From the NCBI GenBank assembly GCA_014338405.1, contig JTDE01021220.1:22082-86081 (forward strand): DNA of 64,000 bases, written 5' to 3'. The DNA comes from Paragonimus skrjabini miyazakii (Eukaryota; Platyhelminthes; Trematoda; Plagiorchiida; Troglotrematidae). Shown one piece after another: positions 45,201 to 58,330 of the stretch. Position numbers and translations under genes: made by a program. The stretch's first letter is position 1. Every line of letters begins with the position of its first letter. The notes beneath the pieces were generated by a model. The model worked only from the letters and a program-made list of their open reading frames with translations, was not told the origin of the DNA and searched no databases.

Positions 45201-48200
45201 TTCAGAACGAGGTTGGTTTTGATCTGAGTCGTAGAGTTCAGTTCAACTAAGGGTCAGTCGATCATTGTGCTTGAGCGAGTGAAATGCGGCTGAAACGGGC
45301 TTTCACAATAGTGCTAAAATAAAAACATCTGAAATAGATAGTTTCCGGAAGAATGGCAGTGCCCCCCGTTGAATACGTTTAATATATTTATACCCACGGT
45401 TTGGCTTGCATGAGCGGTTGTTTTTACCTCTGGCTTAGGTTGACCGGTCTCACAGTTGTTTATATATCATTTTGCAGCCAAAAGAGATGGTTGATGTCTC
45501 ACGTCCATTGACGTGTCGGTTATAGGGAGACCTGATGATCCAGTCGGAACTGATGTCGGCAGCGATCATCCAGTCTGCTACCGTGATAATCATGCTCGTT
45601 CGAAACGTCAGTAAATATCTGTCATTCACTGTTCGCCTTTTCCATCTAGTCATAACTATATGTGTATCGTACGCATAACTTTTGAACACTCACTATGTTG
45701 CAATTTCATAATAACTGTTCGACGTTCTTATCCATCACCATATCAAAAATGCTCCTTTTATCCGTTTATTATTTTGAAACAAATTGCGAAACGATCACGA
45801 TGTAATTTTAGTTCATCCACCTGACTGTACTGCGTTGAATAATTTAATGTCTTACGTACTAAAAACAGTCATTTTCCATCAACTGAATTCTCCCCGCCAG
45901 TCTGTGCAACATCAAAGATGTAACTTCTGCTCGGCTAAATCGTTCATTCCGCAATAGACGGTGATTCGCGTGATAGGATGGTGCTTTGCCCCGAGTATTT
46001 GTTTACCGCACCGGTTGATGGGCACAATTCTAAAGAATTATATTTCATCAGAGATAAAATAAACAAAAATTGGACAGAATAAGATTCACAGGCTATTTGT
46101 GTTAGACTGGTCGTCGATTGTCAAATTCTCTTCGCCTTTATTATACTGTGTGGCTGAAATGAAGGTCACCCTTGGGCGATAACCCAACTACGTTTGATTC
46201 GAGTGTTCCAAATCGTTGCATGGAGTTTCTACAGAAATGGAATGAGTGTTCTCTGTTAATTGATTTCCTAAGGTAACTTTACTAGACAGACATACTTTTG
46301 CCTTGGCTGCTTTACAATTTCCTTAAGTCATTCTTCAAATATATGAAAGTGCCTGTTTTATTTGTGATATCATGGTGCTCACGAATTACTAATGTTTCAA
46401 CTCTGAAATTTGGCTCGCCACTTTTGAAAAGGATGCAAATGTTACTTACTGCTGGGTGCTCGAGGTTTTTCAGGGAGAATATAATTGAAATCAATTGTGA
46501 CGAATGCCTTTGAAATTTACGGATTATATTGAATAGGCAACCACATGTTTGACACTGGTTTTAGTAAACTCGGGTATGGCGAAAACCTGTTTATAGTAAG
46601 CGAAGAATAGTGTATGAGCGTCATATACAGTAAAGAACGTGATAATGTGCCACTGGCTAACTGACCTCTGTCTAAATGTATTCTCAGCCGTTTACTCATT
46701 TCACTAATATAGCAGTCAGTCTTTATTTGTCCGGGTGTCATTGTGTATTTCGCTACCCTACTTTGTCAGCCATTATAATAATTGGCGAAATGAGGTGTGC
46801 ATACACAGTATGTCGTAAATGGAATATCGATTTACGTGTACACTGAGTTTAAACTGAATATTGATTGTGATATAAGGCTAAATGTTACTGGTTTTTTCCC
46901 TCACAAAATTAATGAATTTTGTCTTATCCAGTGATTCGCTCTTCAAAATTATCACCATGTTGAGTAGCTCACTTCTACTTGATTAAGCATGATGAAATGA
47001 GCTGATAAAACAATACATGTCCGTTGTCACCACGAGAATTAAGAAATTCTGTCTTTCACGATGTCTTCAATTGCAACGAAATTCTGCTGAAAAGTGTACT
47101 GTACAGCTCAGCATTTCTATTTATCGTTTTTAAATGTAAAGTAGTCCTGATACTCTGCGTTGCTGATTGATTGCTGACATAGTCTGCTGGGACCGCATTT
47201 AGTCGGTTGCCTCGGTACTGGACGTCTGTGCGAGGCTGGTACCGCACAATCTATGCTTTATAAACACGAACGGGATTCGTAACTTTTACTGCTCATTCTA
47301 GTGTGACAGTCGAAAACCAGGTGCGTTTGAATGCAGTCGTTAGGCTTAGATGTAGGTGATGCTAACCTTCTATTTTCCGTAAAAGTGGACTGAGCAAATA
47401 ATACTATTTTGTTGTAAACAGTAATTGTTTGTGATTTCATGTGTCCACAATTAGCAAAACAATCGGTAAAATGTCGGTTGAAAATATTAGTCTCCAGAAG
47501 CAATTTTGAACACTTTATTACGATATTTTTTACATGACTGAGTTTGCGGATTACATTCCTCATGCGGCGTCACGCAATCGTATATATATACAAAAATCAA
47601 AACAATTCGTAAAACCACTTTGAGTAAGTGGTTATCATTTAGATACCTGCATGATGTTCTGTACGGGAAGTTTTATACCTAACTAACTTTGACGACCTGG
47701 TGATTTGCCGGTCATTCACATTTATAGATTTTATTGTGGATGACTGAAGCATCACAAAATGAACAAGAATAATGACCTCATTCTTTGAAAATTTTCATTA
47801 AATGCAACAAAAAACTTAACCAGTAGGTTTGATCGCTTGTGTAAAGAGTATAAAAACCGGATTTTCCGGTACTCATTTTACCGCCTACGAGTTGTCAATT
47901 CTCTAGGACCTACTTAAACAATCTAAAACAGCAGACTTTTCATCAGTCCTCGTTCGTGATTTTTGCCACACATGCTCTAAATAAGTAAATGCGTGATTTG
48001 GTGATATGAGTTCGTTCTTCCCACCCGGTATTACCCGGAATGACCGTCTTCACGGTTTTCGTAACATTCCGATCATAAAATGTGTTGGTCTCATCACACT
48101 CACGTTTCATTAAACTGTACGGAACATGTTTTTCCTAAGCTGAAGCTCACGTTAATCTTACAATTTGGGGCTTTGTAGTGTACAGCCGAACATCGAATAC

Positions 48201-49739
48201 TTCACAGACAACAGTTTACCTGATCAATAATGAACACATTGTGTTAATTAGATGATTGACTAATCAACTGGTTTGAAGCGTTTGTGTGATCTTACTGCGA
48301 ACACGGTGATAACATAGTGTATTGATTAATGCCCTTCGCAGATTTTTAATGGAACAGTGAACTACTCCATTGAAAAAAGATGCATGCGACGGATTGTGTC
48401 AAGTAGTTCATGAGTTGTTGAATCAGACGACCGTATAGTGCAGCTGGATATTTACAGATAGCTTTTTCTTTCAAACGTTGGTTGACCAACGATTTGCTGT
48501 TTTTCCGTTTAGATGTGAATCAGTTCATACAAAACGGATCATCCTGCGACATTTGAAAAACGATGAACAGAGTTTACCTCTCGTTTGCGCGCATGTATAC
48601 TAACGTGTGGGTGTATGCAGATATTTGTGTGTGCGTATTCTCCATACATCCAGGCTGTTCGTCGGCGGAATTTATGTTGTTGTCGATCAATCGACCAAGG
48701 CGTAAGGTGAAATCGATATTTTTGTAGGTTTCATTGTGTTTACTTGCTCCGAGAGTACACATGACTGTCATACCATCGACTGGCTAAGGAAGCCTGAGTT
48801 TATATGTTTATAAAACTGATGCTGCACAAAGTGATCAGAAATCACGGAAAATGTGAGTCATTTTGAATTACTATAATCGTGGATGTTTTTTGAAGGGAAT
48901 TTGAATAGTTCCACTACTGTTATTGAAGACTGATTGAGAGGTTGATATATCGTTCGTCAGTCATTTGCACTGTATATACAATCATTTCTTAATCACGGAC
49001 AATATGGGGGCCGACTGTAATTTTTCGTTCTTGGGAAGCATGTATTTTTTAAAGTGGTCTGTTGTAAATCTGGGAACGCCGCACATTAGTTGTCTGATGT
49101 TTTTACAAATAAAGATTTCTTTAGGTTCCGTAAGCGGATCTGACGTTTACTGTCTCGTCTTTTACTCCTGCCGTTGAACAGTAACTTTTAGTTGTATGAT
49201 TTCAACTCTAGGTGTCATTGACAAACATGGCTCTATAGCCATTCACAGAACGGGTGTGTTTTGACAGCATGCTTCCCATTTCCTCTTTTATCTTCGCTTC
49301 CTCATCCTCAACACTTCAATCATCTCGAGGACTCAAATGTCCCTATTTTCCTTCTGTGCCATGTCATCATCTGTCCTGAAAAATGTGAACAGTTTAGTAG
49401 AACCACACTCCCTTCCAAATTATGGGTGAAGGCACAATACATAATGGTGATTTGAGCTTTACGTAACTCGATCTCCGCGGACAGTCAAAGTAGGTTGGTG
49501 AGAAGTTTACAGATGTCCAGTGTACTCATAATCAACTGGTGAACATCGTCCCAGGTTTGCCTTATTCAACATACAACATCCATTGAGGTTTCGTTGCTGG
49601 AAACGTCATCGATTGAGTTTGGAGCACGCATAATAACCCGGTTCTTTTTCAAATTCAAATTTATTTGTTGAATACTACTCGAGTCCATAAACTGACTTCA
49701 CTGTTTGATTAAGGGTTGTCAACGTCTCATAATAGAGAT
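42206..49739. other. Long unassigned stretch
   Basis: No exon, RNA gene or element could be supported over 7.5 kb. Open frames (for example 43307-43723 on + and 47258-47563 on -) are within chance length and lack motifs. Older, unrecognisable repeats are likely. Confidence 0.4.
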
Positions 49740-50340
49740 CCAAGTGTGGGGATAAGCTAGGGACGTCGAGGAGCCCTAAGAGTTGTAATTGAATTCAAAC
49801 CGCCAACATAAGTAATAATGAGAATATCTGAGACTGGTCGCAACAGCCAGTTCTCAACCATGAGACAAGAAATTGTAGATGCACATCAGCATTAAAGAAA
49901 CTTGGGTCTATTACTGGCTCACCTTAATGGCACATACAACATCACAAGCTACAATCTGGTTGGTTCATTACAGAACAAAGAACGAAAGATATATCATTAA
50001 AACCATTTGTTTATTCCTGAGGTGTCCCAAAACAACTTTCGTTTAGTCTTCGGTTAGATTGTCTACTGTGTGAGGGTTTCGGTAAGTGCTGAACGGAACC
50101 GGTTTTCATTACAGTAAGTTGCAAATTTGTCTGAAGATAAGACAATTTTTCGCCGTTCAGGTACCAATTTAGTATTTTGTGTGTGAATGAGTTGTTGACT
50201 AGACTAGAATTTTGTTCGTCGACATAACTGACGCCGAATCTTGCATGTCTAATACTCTCGGGCTACCTTGATTGTATGCTTTTCTAGATATGTAATGGTT
50301 TCGGCTTCTCGCCTTCGAGGCTGCTGCTCAGTGAAGCGGC
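49740..50340 (-). mobile_element. Penelope-like element 3' remnant
   Basis: Resembles 12905-13440 of the PLE at 13 kb: AAGTAATAATGAGAATATCT (49809-49828) versus AAGTAATAAGCAGAAGACCT, a shared GAGACAAGAA, ATTAAAGAAA, and then a decayed coding end around 50100-50240. Only the 3' non-coding region and the last part of the endonuclease are traceable; no YIG motif is readable. Confidence 0.6.
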
Positions 50341-53091
50341 AATTCTTTTCTTTGCATTGATTACCACAGTTATGACTAGAGCGATTCGACACAGTATCAC
50401 GGTTAGTTACGCTCAAAAAGCTTTCACATCGGTAACATCTGATTACTTACGGGGACTGATTAAACCGATTTTTGTACAGCTCGGTTTCAGAAACTTACTA
50501 CTCAAAACTAGATGGTACGGTTCTGGTGTAAGTTGAAAGTCGTTAGGATTTGTCTGTGAACGTTCTCATAAACGATGCTGATGTTGTTGAAAGTGCTTCG
50601 CATGATTGCATAGTCATATGTCTACCTAGTGTTTCATTTACACACTGAGTTGTACCATCCTCTATCTGTTTCACAATCTCCTTACAAACATAATAATCTG
50701 TCATAATTTTTTTGAATGATACTCCCTTTTTGAATGATTAGCGCAGGTCAATTTATCGCCCAAAAGTAAATTACTAATACTTTTCATTCTGCTTACGTAG
50801 ATAACCACCGTCTACTGATTCAACTCAACTGTGGTTGCACAAAAAGGTTGCAATCTCACGTGAAACCTTGAGGTTTTCTTCGGGGTAAGATACAGTAGTG
50901 AATAAGTTAGACGATCTGATACTCGGCCTATGGGGGGGGGGGAACTGAGCACTTGGATGTTAATTTCAGAAGCATACATATTGTCTTGACTCAAACATAC
51001 TTTGTCGGTACTGGAAGCGACTGTTTGGTTAGCCACACCGGTGAATAAGGATACTCAGATTAATCTTCTTGCTCGTTGACTCGGTTGAACGTTCTTACGG
51101 GTTTGGCACACCACGTTTGCCAAAACTACTCTGTCTGTGTGACCTTCATTTGGATGGATTTTTGTGAGTCTCGCCACAGTTCACATTTTTCTACTGGCTA
51201 TCGTATGACAAAAATGGTTCTTACCGATACACTCCCTTGAGGAAATATAATGGTGTTCTAGGTTATCTACTTTTATTTAATAAAATGGAAAGGTTTCTAG
51301 TCCTACACTTCCTGTCGCTTGCCTGGATGTTTGCCAGCAGTCGGATGTCATCTATCATGAGGCTAGGGAACTAAACGCTTGGACCTATATGGAACGTGCG
51401 CTCACATGTTGATTTGCTTAATCATGCAACAGCGGTGTATAGGTAACGTTTGGTGACTCTGATAGATTAGAATTACTGTTAAGGTAAGTACTCATACTAT
51501 ATCGGACACTCACAAAAAGGTTTTTTTCTTTTCTTTTTGATACTTGAACCACACTTTTGGAACTAGGTGTGCGTGTAATTAAAGCATACAAAGTTTAACG
51601 CGTTCTGTTGTTAGTTTTACTACGTCACGGTAGCCAGGTCAGGGGATATGGATTACTTCTTCTAAGTCTCACTGATGTGACAATGTCGGTTTCAGTCGGA
51701 TTAACGAATGTACGATTGTCCAACTATTGCTCATGATAGTGAAGATAGTGAGGTAAAGCTGTAGAACTGTGGAGGTAGATAAACAAAACTAAACTGAAAA
51801 GCAGTAAGTTTTTGTAATACTGATGAATTAATGTCGTCTGTGTGCACGGAGGACCATGATAAAAATTAGGACTGAGAGATAAAGGTACGTACCGGAACCC
51901 TATTGCTCGCTTTTGGAAGCATGGCTATTTTTATTTGACAACTGATGGTATTTCACCAAAAATGCAATCATAAAATTGAAGTGCATGCCATGGCCGTACA
52001 CTATTTTCGGATCAGTTTGTTGTTTCCAGGTTCTGCCTTGAGTTATACAGTTATCAAATTCTTTGTGGCTTCTGCTCGTTAGTACAGGCAGTGTGATTTC
52101 ATGGTTCTTCTCCATGAATCAGTCTGTAAACCTAAACATAGCATTTTCGAAATCATGCAAATTGTGGATCACTTACCAACAATGTACAGTGAACATCCGA
52201 AGCCATGATTCGAATTCGGATTAACTCGTTTAGTGTACAAAGAACGATAATTCTGCTTCTTTCGAGATGCCGATCGCATTTATCAGTTTTGGTCAAACAC
52301 CTATGGGAGTTTGTATTCAGTGGGGAGTCTTGAACGTCTTTACTGAAATGGTCACATTGTATACTGTGAAATTTTCCGCAAGCTACTGCAGATATCTGGT
52401 TGAATAACTGGATACATTAATTCCGTCTGTATATATTTGACTAATCGGTATCAAACGGTCAGAACAAATGCAACATCTTACAACCACCTCGTTAAGGTGC
52501 CACATTTACGTACAGTAGTCTCAATTATTGCGTAATAATCTGAGTGTAACAAATGCAACTATGAAAAAATCATCACTTAACTGAAGGTGAAGGGACCAGG
52601 CTAAAGAGAAAACCGATCGAACGATGCTGTGAAAATTCCAAGGCTCACGCAGGACTGAATAGTAAAAATATATCAGTTTCCATCCTTTCTGGCTGCGCGT
52701 ATGAAAAGATGTGTTTTACATCAACTATGTATTCAAAGAATAAAAAGCGTGTTGGTTGTGAATGATCGATTGAAAAGTTCGGCTGAAGCATGAGTGCTTA
52801 TGAGAGAATACTACAAAACCTAAGACAACTAGTTAAAGCTTAAAATTTCAATGAATCGAAATTCAAGTATTCGGAGCCAATTTTTATAATCAAACTCAAA
52901 TGCTTGTCGGATAAATTTTCTCGATAGGCGGGCTTAAAATTCCTTTTTCTTAAAACTATTTGCTTTGAAGCAGGCTGTATCAAAAGCCGTTAAAAGGTAA
53001 AATGAAAATCAATTTGAACTTTCAAATTATTCAGCGGCAAAATTTATAGATCGGGTCGAATCTCCTTCCTCATACCCTTCCCTCGGTAACT
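50341..53091. other. Unassigned sequence
   Basis: No feature recognised except an 11-base G run at 50932-50942. Confidence 0.45.
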
Positions 53092-53191
53092 NNNNNNNNN
53101 NNNNNNNNNNNNNNNNNNNNNNNNNNNNNNNNNNNNNNNNNNNNNNNNNNNNNNNNNNNNNNNNNNNNNNNNNNNNNNNNNNNNNNNNNNN
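53092..53191. other. Assembly gap (100 N)
   Basis: Placeholder run of 100 N. Confidence 0.99.
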
Positions 53192-55699
53192 AACCTACGA
53201 ACCTACTGCTGCAAGTAAACCATTGTATTATTGCATAACGAAACACCACAGTGATCTCCAAACCAGCTTTTGCCAACAGAGCAGTAGATCGTGGAATTGA
53301 ACTGCCGTATGATCGGATAAATTTACTCATAAAACAGCACTTTTCAGGACTTGAGACATTCAAGTGTCTTCAGAAGGTTGCCTGATTATTGATATTGTAT
53401 TGAAAAACATTGTTGTCGAGAAACTGAAAAATTTGTGATTCTGGATTTCGTTTGAGCAAATCGTTTTTGACGCTAGACGAATGCCCTTACTCATTACGGT
53501 CTAATCTAGTCTAGTTTAAATCCTGACAGTTATTTTGCGACTTTTGAGGAAGCTATCTCCTGTTACTGGGCTGTGTACCCATTTCAATTCCAGGATAACA
53601 TTCACTCTACTGTCCACGCCATAGAGTAATGTCGGCGATTGTGTTGTCACGCAAGCAAAACTATTCACCAGATCCCAAAGTTCGTTGCATTTTACGAAGT
53701 TCCATTTTATCTTTTTGATAGACAACAACGTTTATCACGGTTCCGATAAATCTGAAAAAGCTTTGTGTTTTCCGACACAACTCTTTGACAGCTTCAGCCG
53801 TACATTTCATGACGAAACTATCGTAAGTGAATGGTTCTCCACCTGTAATCAATATACACACGCCCTCCCAGTCGCTCTTCTCTATGTCAGCATTTTTGCT
53901 CTTTTTGTCTCAACAGAAAGCCTCATAACAAGCAAACTGGGTTACGTTGAATCACTGTTTATTGAGTGCTGTTCACAAGAATAATCTGGAGCATACTTAG
54001 TCTCATTGTTCAAGCGTTAGTACTGACCCTCAAATCTGCCAGAACGTGTTGGCATATGGTTTGAATTAACCTGTCATAGTGACCAAAGCTGAATGACACT
54101 CTCGTATATCCGTCATCACAAGGGGCTTGCACTACACCATTTGTGTTTCCACTAGCACATCACGTTTTTACGGCAAAATAGACGTAATAAAACCAGGAAG
54201 TGGGTGACTGGAGGCCTTTGTTGTCCAACCGGTCGATGTCGCATAGCCAGATGATGGGTTAGAACGGAGGCAAAATCTTATCTCTTAGGGACAAGAAAAC
54301 TGAAATTCTCTGGTGGTAAAAACTAAGCTTAGAAGAAGGAGATCGAGAAAATGATTCAATCAGTAGGTCAATATAACAGCACACATGAGTGCCATCAATA
54401 GGTGTGTTAGAAGGAAAGTATAAGATTAAGCTCGGATCGAGGACGAAACAAAATGTTTAGCATACACTACACCAGCAGAGCCGTAGAAAGTTAAAATATC
54501 ACCACGGTTGGCTCAACTTACTTGTGCCTAACGTGCTTGTTTTTTCATCGTTAACACTTACACACATACGCCCACAAGACTGCATCTAAGTTGCGTAAAA
54601 ATAAGTGCTTTGTGTCCTGTTCTCTATTAGACGAGCAGCAATCAACGTTCATTTTTCTTAGTCTAATGTTTTCAGTAAGTGGTCAGATGTCTCATTCCTG
54701 TTTATTGTGGCGTGACGATACTACGCTACACACAGTGAATTGATCAAATTGATAAACGGTAACATACATAGAATTACGGAATTTAAGCAAGCACTGTGCC
54801 AGTTGTCAGTCAAACGTTGACGGAAAATGCGAGACAATATGCGTAACTGGAACTGTCACGATTATAATCAACAACGTAATGATATTAACCAGATTGTAAA
54901 ATGCACTCAAATTATGCGATGATTTAGTTGTTCGATTGAGTGATAGTTTTGTTGCGGCTTAAATAGAAGCAAATGGGTGAATAATTACGTGCTGGATAAT
55001 GTGGTTGACCAATTGCCAACCAAAACAGTTTTACGATTTACAGATTAATGAACCAGGTATGGATCGATTTTACCACTTGCCTTAGTAAACCTTTGTTTAC
55101 GACAAGTTAAACGTTACAAACAATTAGACTGACAAGTTGACTGACGATTTTTAACCTATTATTGAAATGTGCACTTCCTATACAGTGTGTACATATACAT
55201 GCTATATTCTGGAGGTTCACATTTTGAAGACTCCTGACCTTAACACCCCCTATCGAGAAGAAAATGCAAGTGTATAGGAGTGAAACCAGAAGAGGTGGAT
55301 AATTATGTGTTTATCATATCTAATCCGAGCTTGATTTGCTGTCAGACCGAATCAATTTTGTCCAAAAGTGTAATCAATCACGTGGAAATCTCTGCATATT
55401 GTTTTACTTTTGGTGTGATTTTTTCAATTATATCTCTCCTTAAGATTTGTCTACCGGGATGTCGTGAGCAATGCCCAAATTAAATGAACAAGATAACAAC
55501 ATTATATTGACTAAATATATAATAAACTGTTTAGAACAAAAGTTCCATTTGTATTGTTCCAAAATACTTAACTCCAACTCAACGTTGAAACAGCTTTATC
55601 CTCTTGTTTTGGCTTATCTGGCAACAAAGGATGTACTGTATATACCCACATGAACCACATAAAACGCAGACACCTATTACATTCAATCCCTTTTGACGA
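53192..55699. other. Unassigned sequence
   Basis: No exon or element recognised; AT-rich. Confidence 0.45.
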
Positions 55700-55830
55700 G
55701 CAAGCGGATGGCTAAGCGGATAAAAGCTTCGGCTTGTAACACAAAAGGTGACCGATTTCATTTCCATTTAGATTATATCTGCATGGTGAGTCCAAGCAGA
55801 CATAATATAAAGAACATAGAGCGCTAGCTT
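55700..55830 (+). mobile_element. tRNA-derived SINE fragment (decayed)
   Basis: An A-box-like TGGCTAAGCGG (55709-55719) and a decayed B-box-like GTGACCGATTTC (55748-55759) are spaced as in a tRNA, with CTTCGGCTTGTAAC between them resembling an anticodon arm. The downstream sequence GCATGGTGAGTCCAAG (55782-55797) resembles the SINE at 58215-58233 with the ribozyme CTGAT deleted. Reads as an old SINE rather than a functional tRNA because the acceptor stem does not pair. Confidence 0.5.
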
Positions 55831-57230
55831 GTGAATGAGCAGGTTGAAATATTGGGAACAGCATTTTTACTACTGATGATACCAGTCAGTGCAACTATAG
55901 TCCATGATGGACTGTTTCCAGTCGAAGCAATAGCTGTAAGCCAATTACAGATCAACTGCATTTTCACCTAGCTATGTTGTGCTAGCCAATAGAGATCAGG
56001 AAGTGGATTCTGGGGAAATTTGCTGTAATTTCCACGAACGGATCATTGTGTTACCTGTATACTCATAACTAAATTGAATACTTTAGCTATTCTAAGATTG
56101 TATGTTTCCTCACTATGTTAGTTTTAAATCAGCCAAATTGGTTACAACTTGTGCAGTTATTCGGAATACTAACCGTAATTCCTCGCCAAAACAGAGGTTA
56201 TTAAAATACCAACGACAGCGCGAAATATTCACTCATGTCGCGTAAAGCAAGCTTATTAGCAGCCGGTTTTACGGTGCAGGTTTTGAGTCTTCACACAGCA
56301 GTAAATTACGTGCCCAAAAGAGATGATTGGCTGATGTCTTCATCGTTGCCTGGATGCGTTAAAATTTAGAACTACAACGTTTACGAATAAAAAAGTACTG
56401 CAAGCTGCCATATACAACATATGTAATCCGATATGTTGCTTACACGACTACTGTCGCAATGACTACCTGATACTCTCACACATCACCACTTGGTGGCATT
56501 TTTTGTGCGAATTATACTCTGCTATCTATTTTTATGATAGACCAGATATCTTCTTCATGTATGTGCATTTTGCGGCCTTCACTGTCCAACGCTGAATCAT
56601 AGACATATGCTATAGCACCACACAAAGCGTACACAATGAGATCGTTCAGGTATGTTCCCTTGAATACCATGATTTATCTGAACGCCCACAATAATACATC
56701 AAATGAAAACAAGAAGTGGCAACATATTGACATGACAAATCAAGACACTAAACTGCTAAATGTTCAAGGATTTCTTGGATAACTCTGGAGAAATGAGCAT
56801 CGAACAACGTTCGGCGACAGTTATCAGTTGCTGGGTGCACAAACGGCTATGTAACAGTAGTTAGAAAACTTACCATGTCAAATCCGAACTGTGGGTAAAC
56901 CTAACAGATGAATACATTCAATCAACTAGCCAAGTGAGAATAATTTATATCAAACGTTTGAGGTTTGGCTACTGGAATTAGTTTTTCGAGCATGTAAATC
57001 CTTGTTTAGTAGCGAATTCTACCATATGGCAACTGATTAGCAAAGTAAGGAGATGAAGCACGGTTCTAAATTAATGCTTGGGCGGTCTTCAAAACTGTTA
57101 GCGATTAGCGAGGCAATGCTCATCAAACAACATCGGCCAGTTTTGTGTGCGCAGAAGGCGCTGACGCAATCAATCCCATTGCCGTGGAATTGATTGAACT
57201 ATTAGAACGTGAAAGGTCAGAACTTGTGGT
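55831..57230. other. Unassigned sequence
   Basis: No feature recognised. Confidence 0.45.
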
Positions 57231-57279
57231 TGGTTCGTTCAATTGTTGTTGCTATACGCAGTTTGTATAAAAATTGCTA

Positions 57280-57420
57280 GTTTTACGTTGGCGACTGATG
57301 AGAGTAAATCGAAATGTTAACATCTCGCGATATATGTCTTCTCTCTGTTTTGACTAAATGGATTAAGGGAACTCAATGTTTCAAGGTCTTCAAAATGTCA
57401 AGTGTTCAAGTTGTTTGTAG
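57280..57420 (+). repeat. Dispersed repeat carrying a hammerhead core
   Basis: Similar over about 130 bp to the minus strand of 12660-12785: shared GCGACTGATGAGAGTAAAT, then TATGTCTTCT, then AAGGGAACTCA and TGTTTC in the same order. The 12.7 kb copy lies 3' of a PLE endonuclease, so this is probably a PLE terminal piece. No PLE coding sequence adjoins it here. Confidence 0.6.
57291..57328 (+). ncRNA. Minimal hammerhead ribozyme core
   Basis: GCGA (57291-57294), CTGATGA (57295-57301), helix II GA/TC around GTAAA (57302-57310), GAAA (57311-57314), helix III TGTTAACA (57315-57322, TGT pairs ACA around TA), TC as the cleavage site (57323-57324), then TCGC (57325-57328), which pairs with the opening GCGA. 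All invariant hammerhead core bases are present and all three helices can form, though helix II is only two pairs. Cleavage would fall after 57324. Confidence 0.65.
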
Positions 57421-57865
57421 ATGTTGTGGTCTACTCAGAAAAATCCATGTGTTCATCAATGGCGGGGAATTGTACAGTAGATTGACATGATAGATGATGT
57501 GTTATTTGCCGTCGGGATAGCATTCAGTATGTTTTCAACAAGATGATTGCTGTTTTCGAACAGCTACTGTGGATTTTGTTAAGATTCACTGATAATCTCC
57601 AAAGAGTGATTCAGATTTACTCACTGCGCATGTCATTTCATGGTCATGCATATAAGCCAGGAATAATATTTCTAAAATTCACAACTTTTCATTCTCACAT
57701 ACTACGCAGGTACAAGTTTTAGTGTTGTTTTTACAACTCAGAATACAACAACCGCATTTTGAAACCTAGTACTGAAATGCCATCCTGTGCTGTATACCAA
57801 CAATTCAATCATTTCATTTTAATCACAATTTATCAATTATCTTTGGTTTTCACAATTTATTATAG

Positions 57866-57992
57866 CATGAAGTCAAACAAGGATTTGGACGTTCGATTCA
57901 CCAAATTAGATTTGAACGGTGATGGGAAAATCAGCAGAGACGAATATGAGGTTGAACTGAAGCGCTTGAATTTGCCCACTTCCATGTTGGAC
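57866..57992 (+). CDS. Exon encoding a single canonical EF-hand
   Basis: Between TTTATTATAG and GTAAGT. In frame: MKSNKDLDVRFTKLDLNGDG then KISRDEYEVELKRLNLPTSM. The loop D-L-N-G-D-G-K-I-S-R-D-E has ligands at positions 1, 3, 5, 9 and 12, so it should bind calcium. The helix pair around it fits a calmodulin-like EF-hand. Flukes have many small EF-hand and tegumental EF-hand proteins, but one exon is not enough to place it. The ATG at 57867 is one base after the acceptor, so it may be an internal Met or the start codon. No second EF-hand exon was found in the window; the rest may lie beyond 64000 or upstream. Confidence 0.8.
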
Positions 57993-58149
57993 GTAAGTAT
58001 GTTATACGAACGAAGGCTTTCAGTTACTTTTCATGACCGTTGCCTTCACTTTTCCTCAAGGGATAACACCCATCAAGCTTGTTGTAGTTGGCTTAATATC
58101 TAGCAATCATCCACTATAGTCCCAGAAGTGGATGAGAAGAAGTTATGTA

Positions 58150-58330
58150 GAAATTTGGTCCTAGTGACAGTCAGCATAATGGTCATCTGTTTGTGAGTTC
58201 GATTCTCCAGAGCGCATGGTGCTGATGAGACCCAACAGAGTTGAAACAGGTGTCCACACATTCGCTAGTAGTCATTGAGCCAGCTGCTTACAACAGGTAG
58301 AATGGTGTGTTTCTTCTGCGGACAATTAAT
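58150..58330 (+). mobile_element. tRNA-type SINE with embedded hammerhead ribozyme
   Basis: A B-box GAGTTCGATTCTCC (58196-58209, close to GGTTCGATTCC) follows a decayed tRNA-like 5' part (TGGTCCTAGTG near 58157), then the hammerhead at 58211-58266 and a 3' region ending around GAGCCAGCTGCTTACAAC. This arrangement (RNA polymerase III promoter, then hammerhead) is that of the Schistosoma Sm-alpha type SINE-like repeats, which supports a trematode source. Named by layout; no search was made. Confidence 0.75.
58211..58266 (+). ncRNA. Hammerhead ribozyme (type I, schistosome SINE-like)
   Basis: Helix I outer AGCG (58211-58214) pairs with CGCT (58263-58266), inner GTG (58219-58221) pairs with CAC (58255-58257), with an internal loop between. 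Core CTGATGA at 58222-58228 and GAAA at 58243-58246. Helix II GACC/AGTT (58229-58232, 58239-58242) has one mismatch (C58232 with A58239) and one G-T wobble around a six-base loop. Helix III is CA/TG around GG (58247-58252). The cleavage trinucleotide is GTC, after 58254. The 13-nt helix II insert has the same length as recalled for the schistosome ribozyme. Confidence 0.78.
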
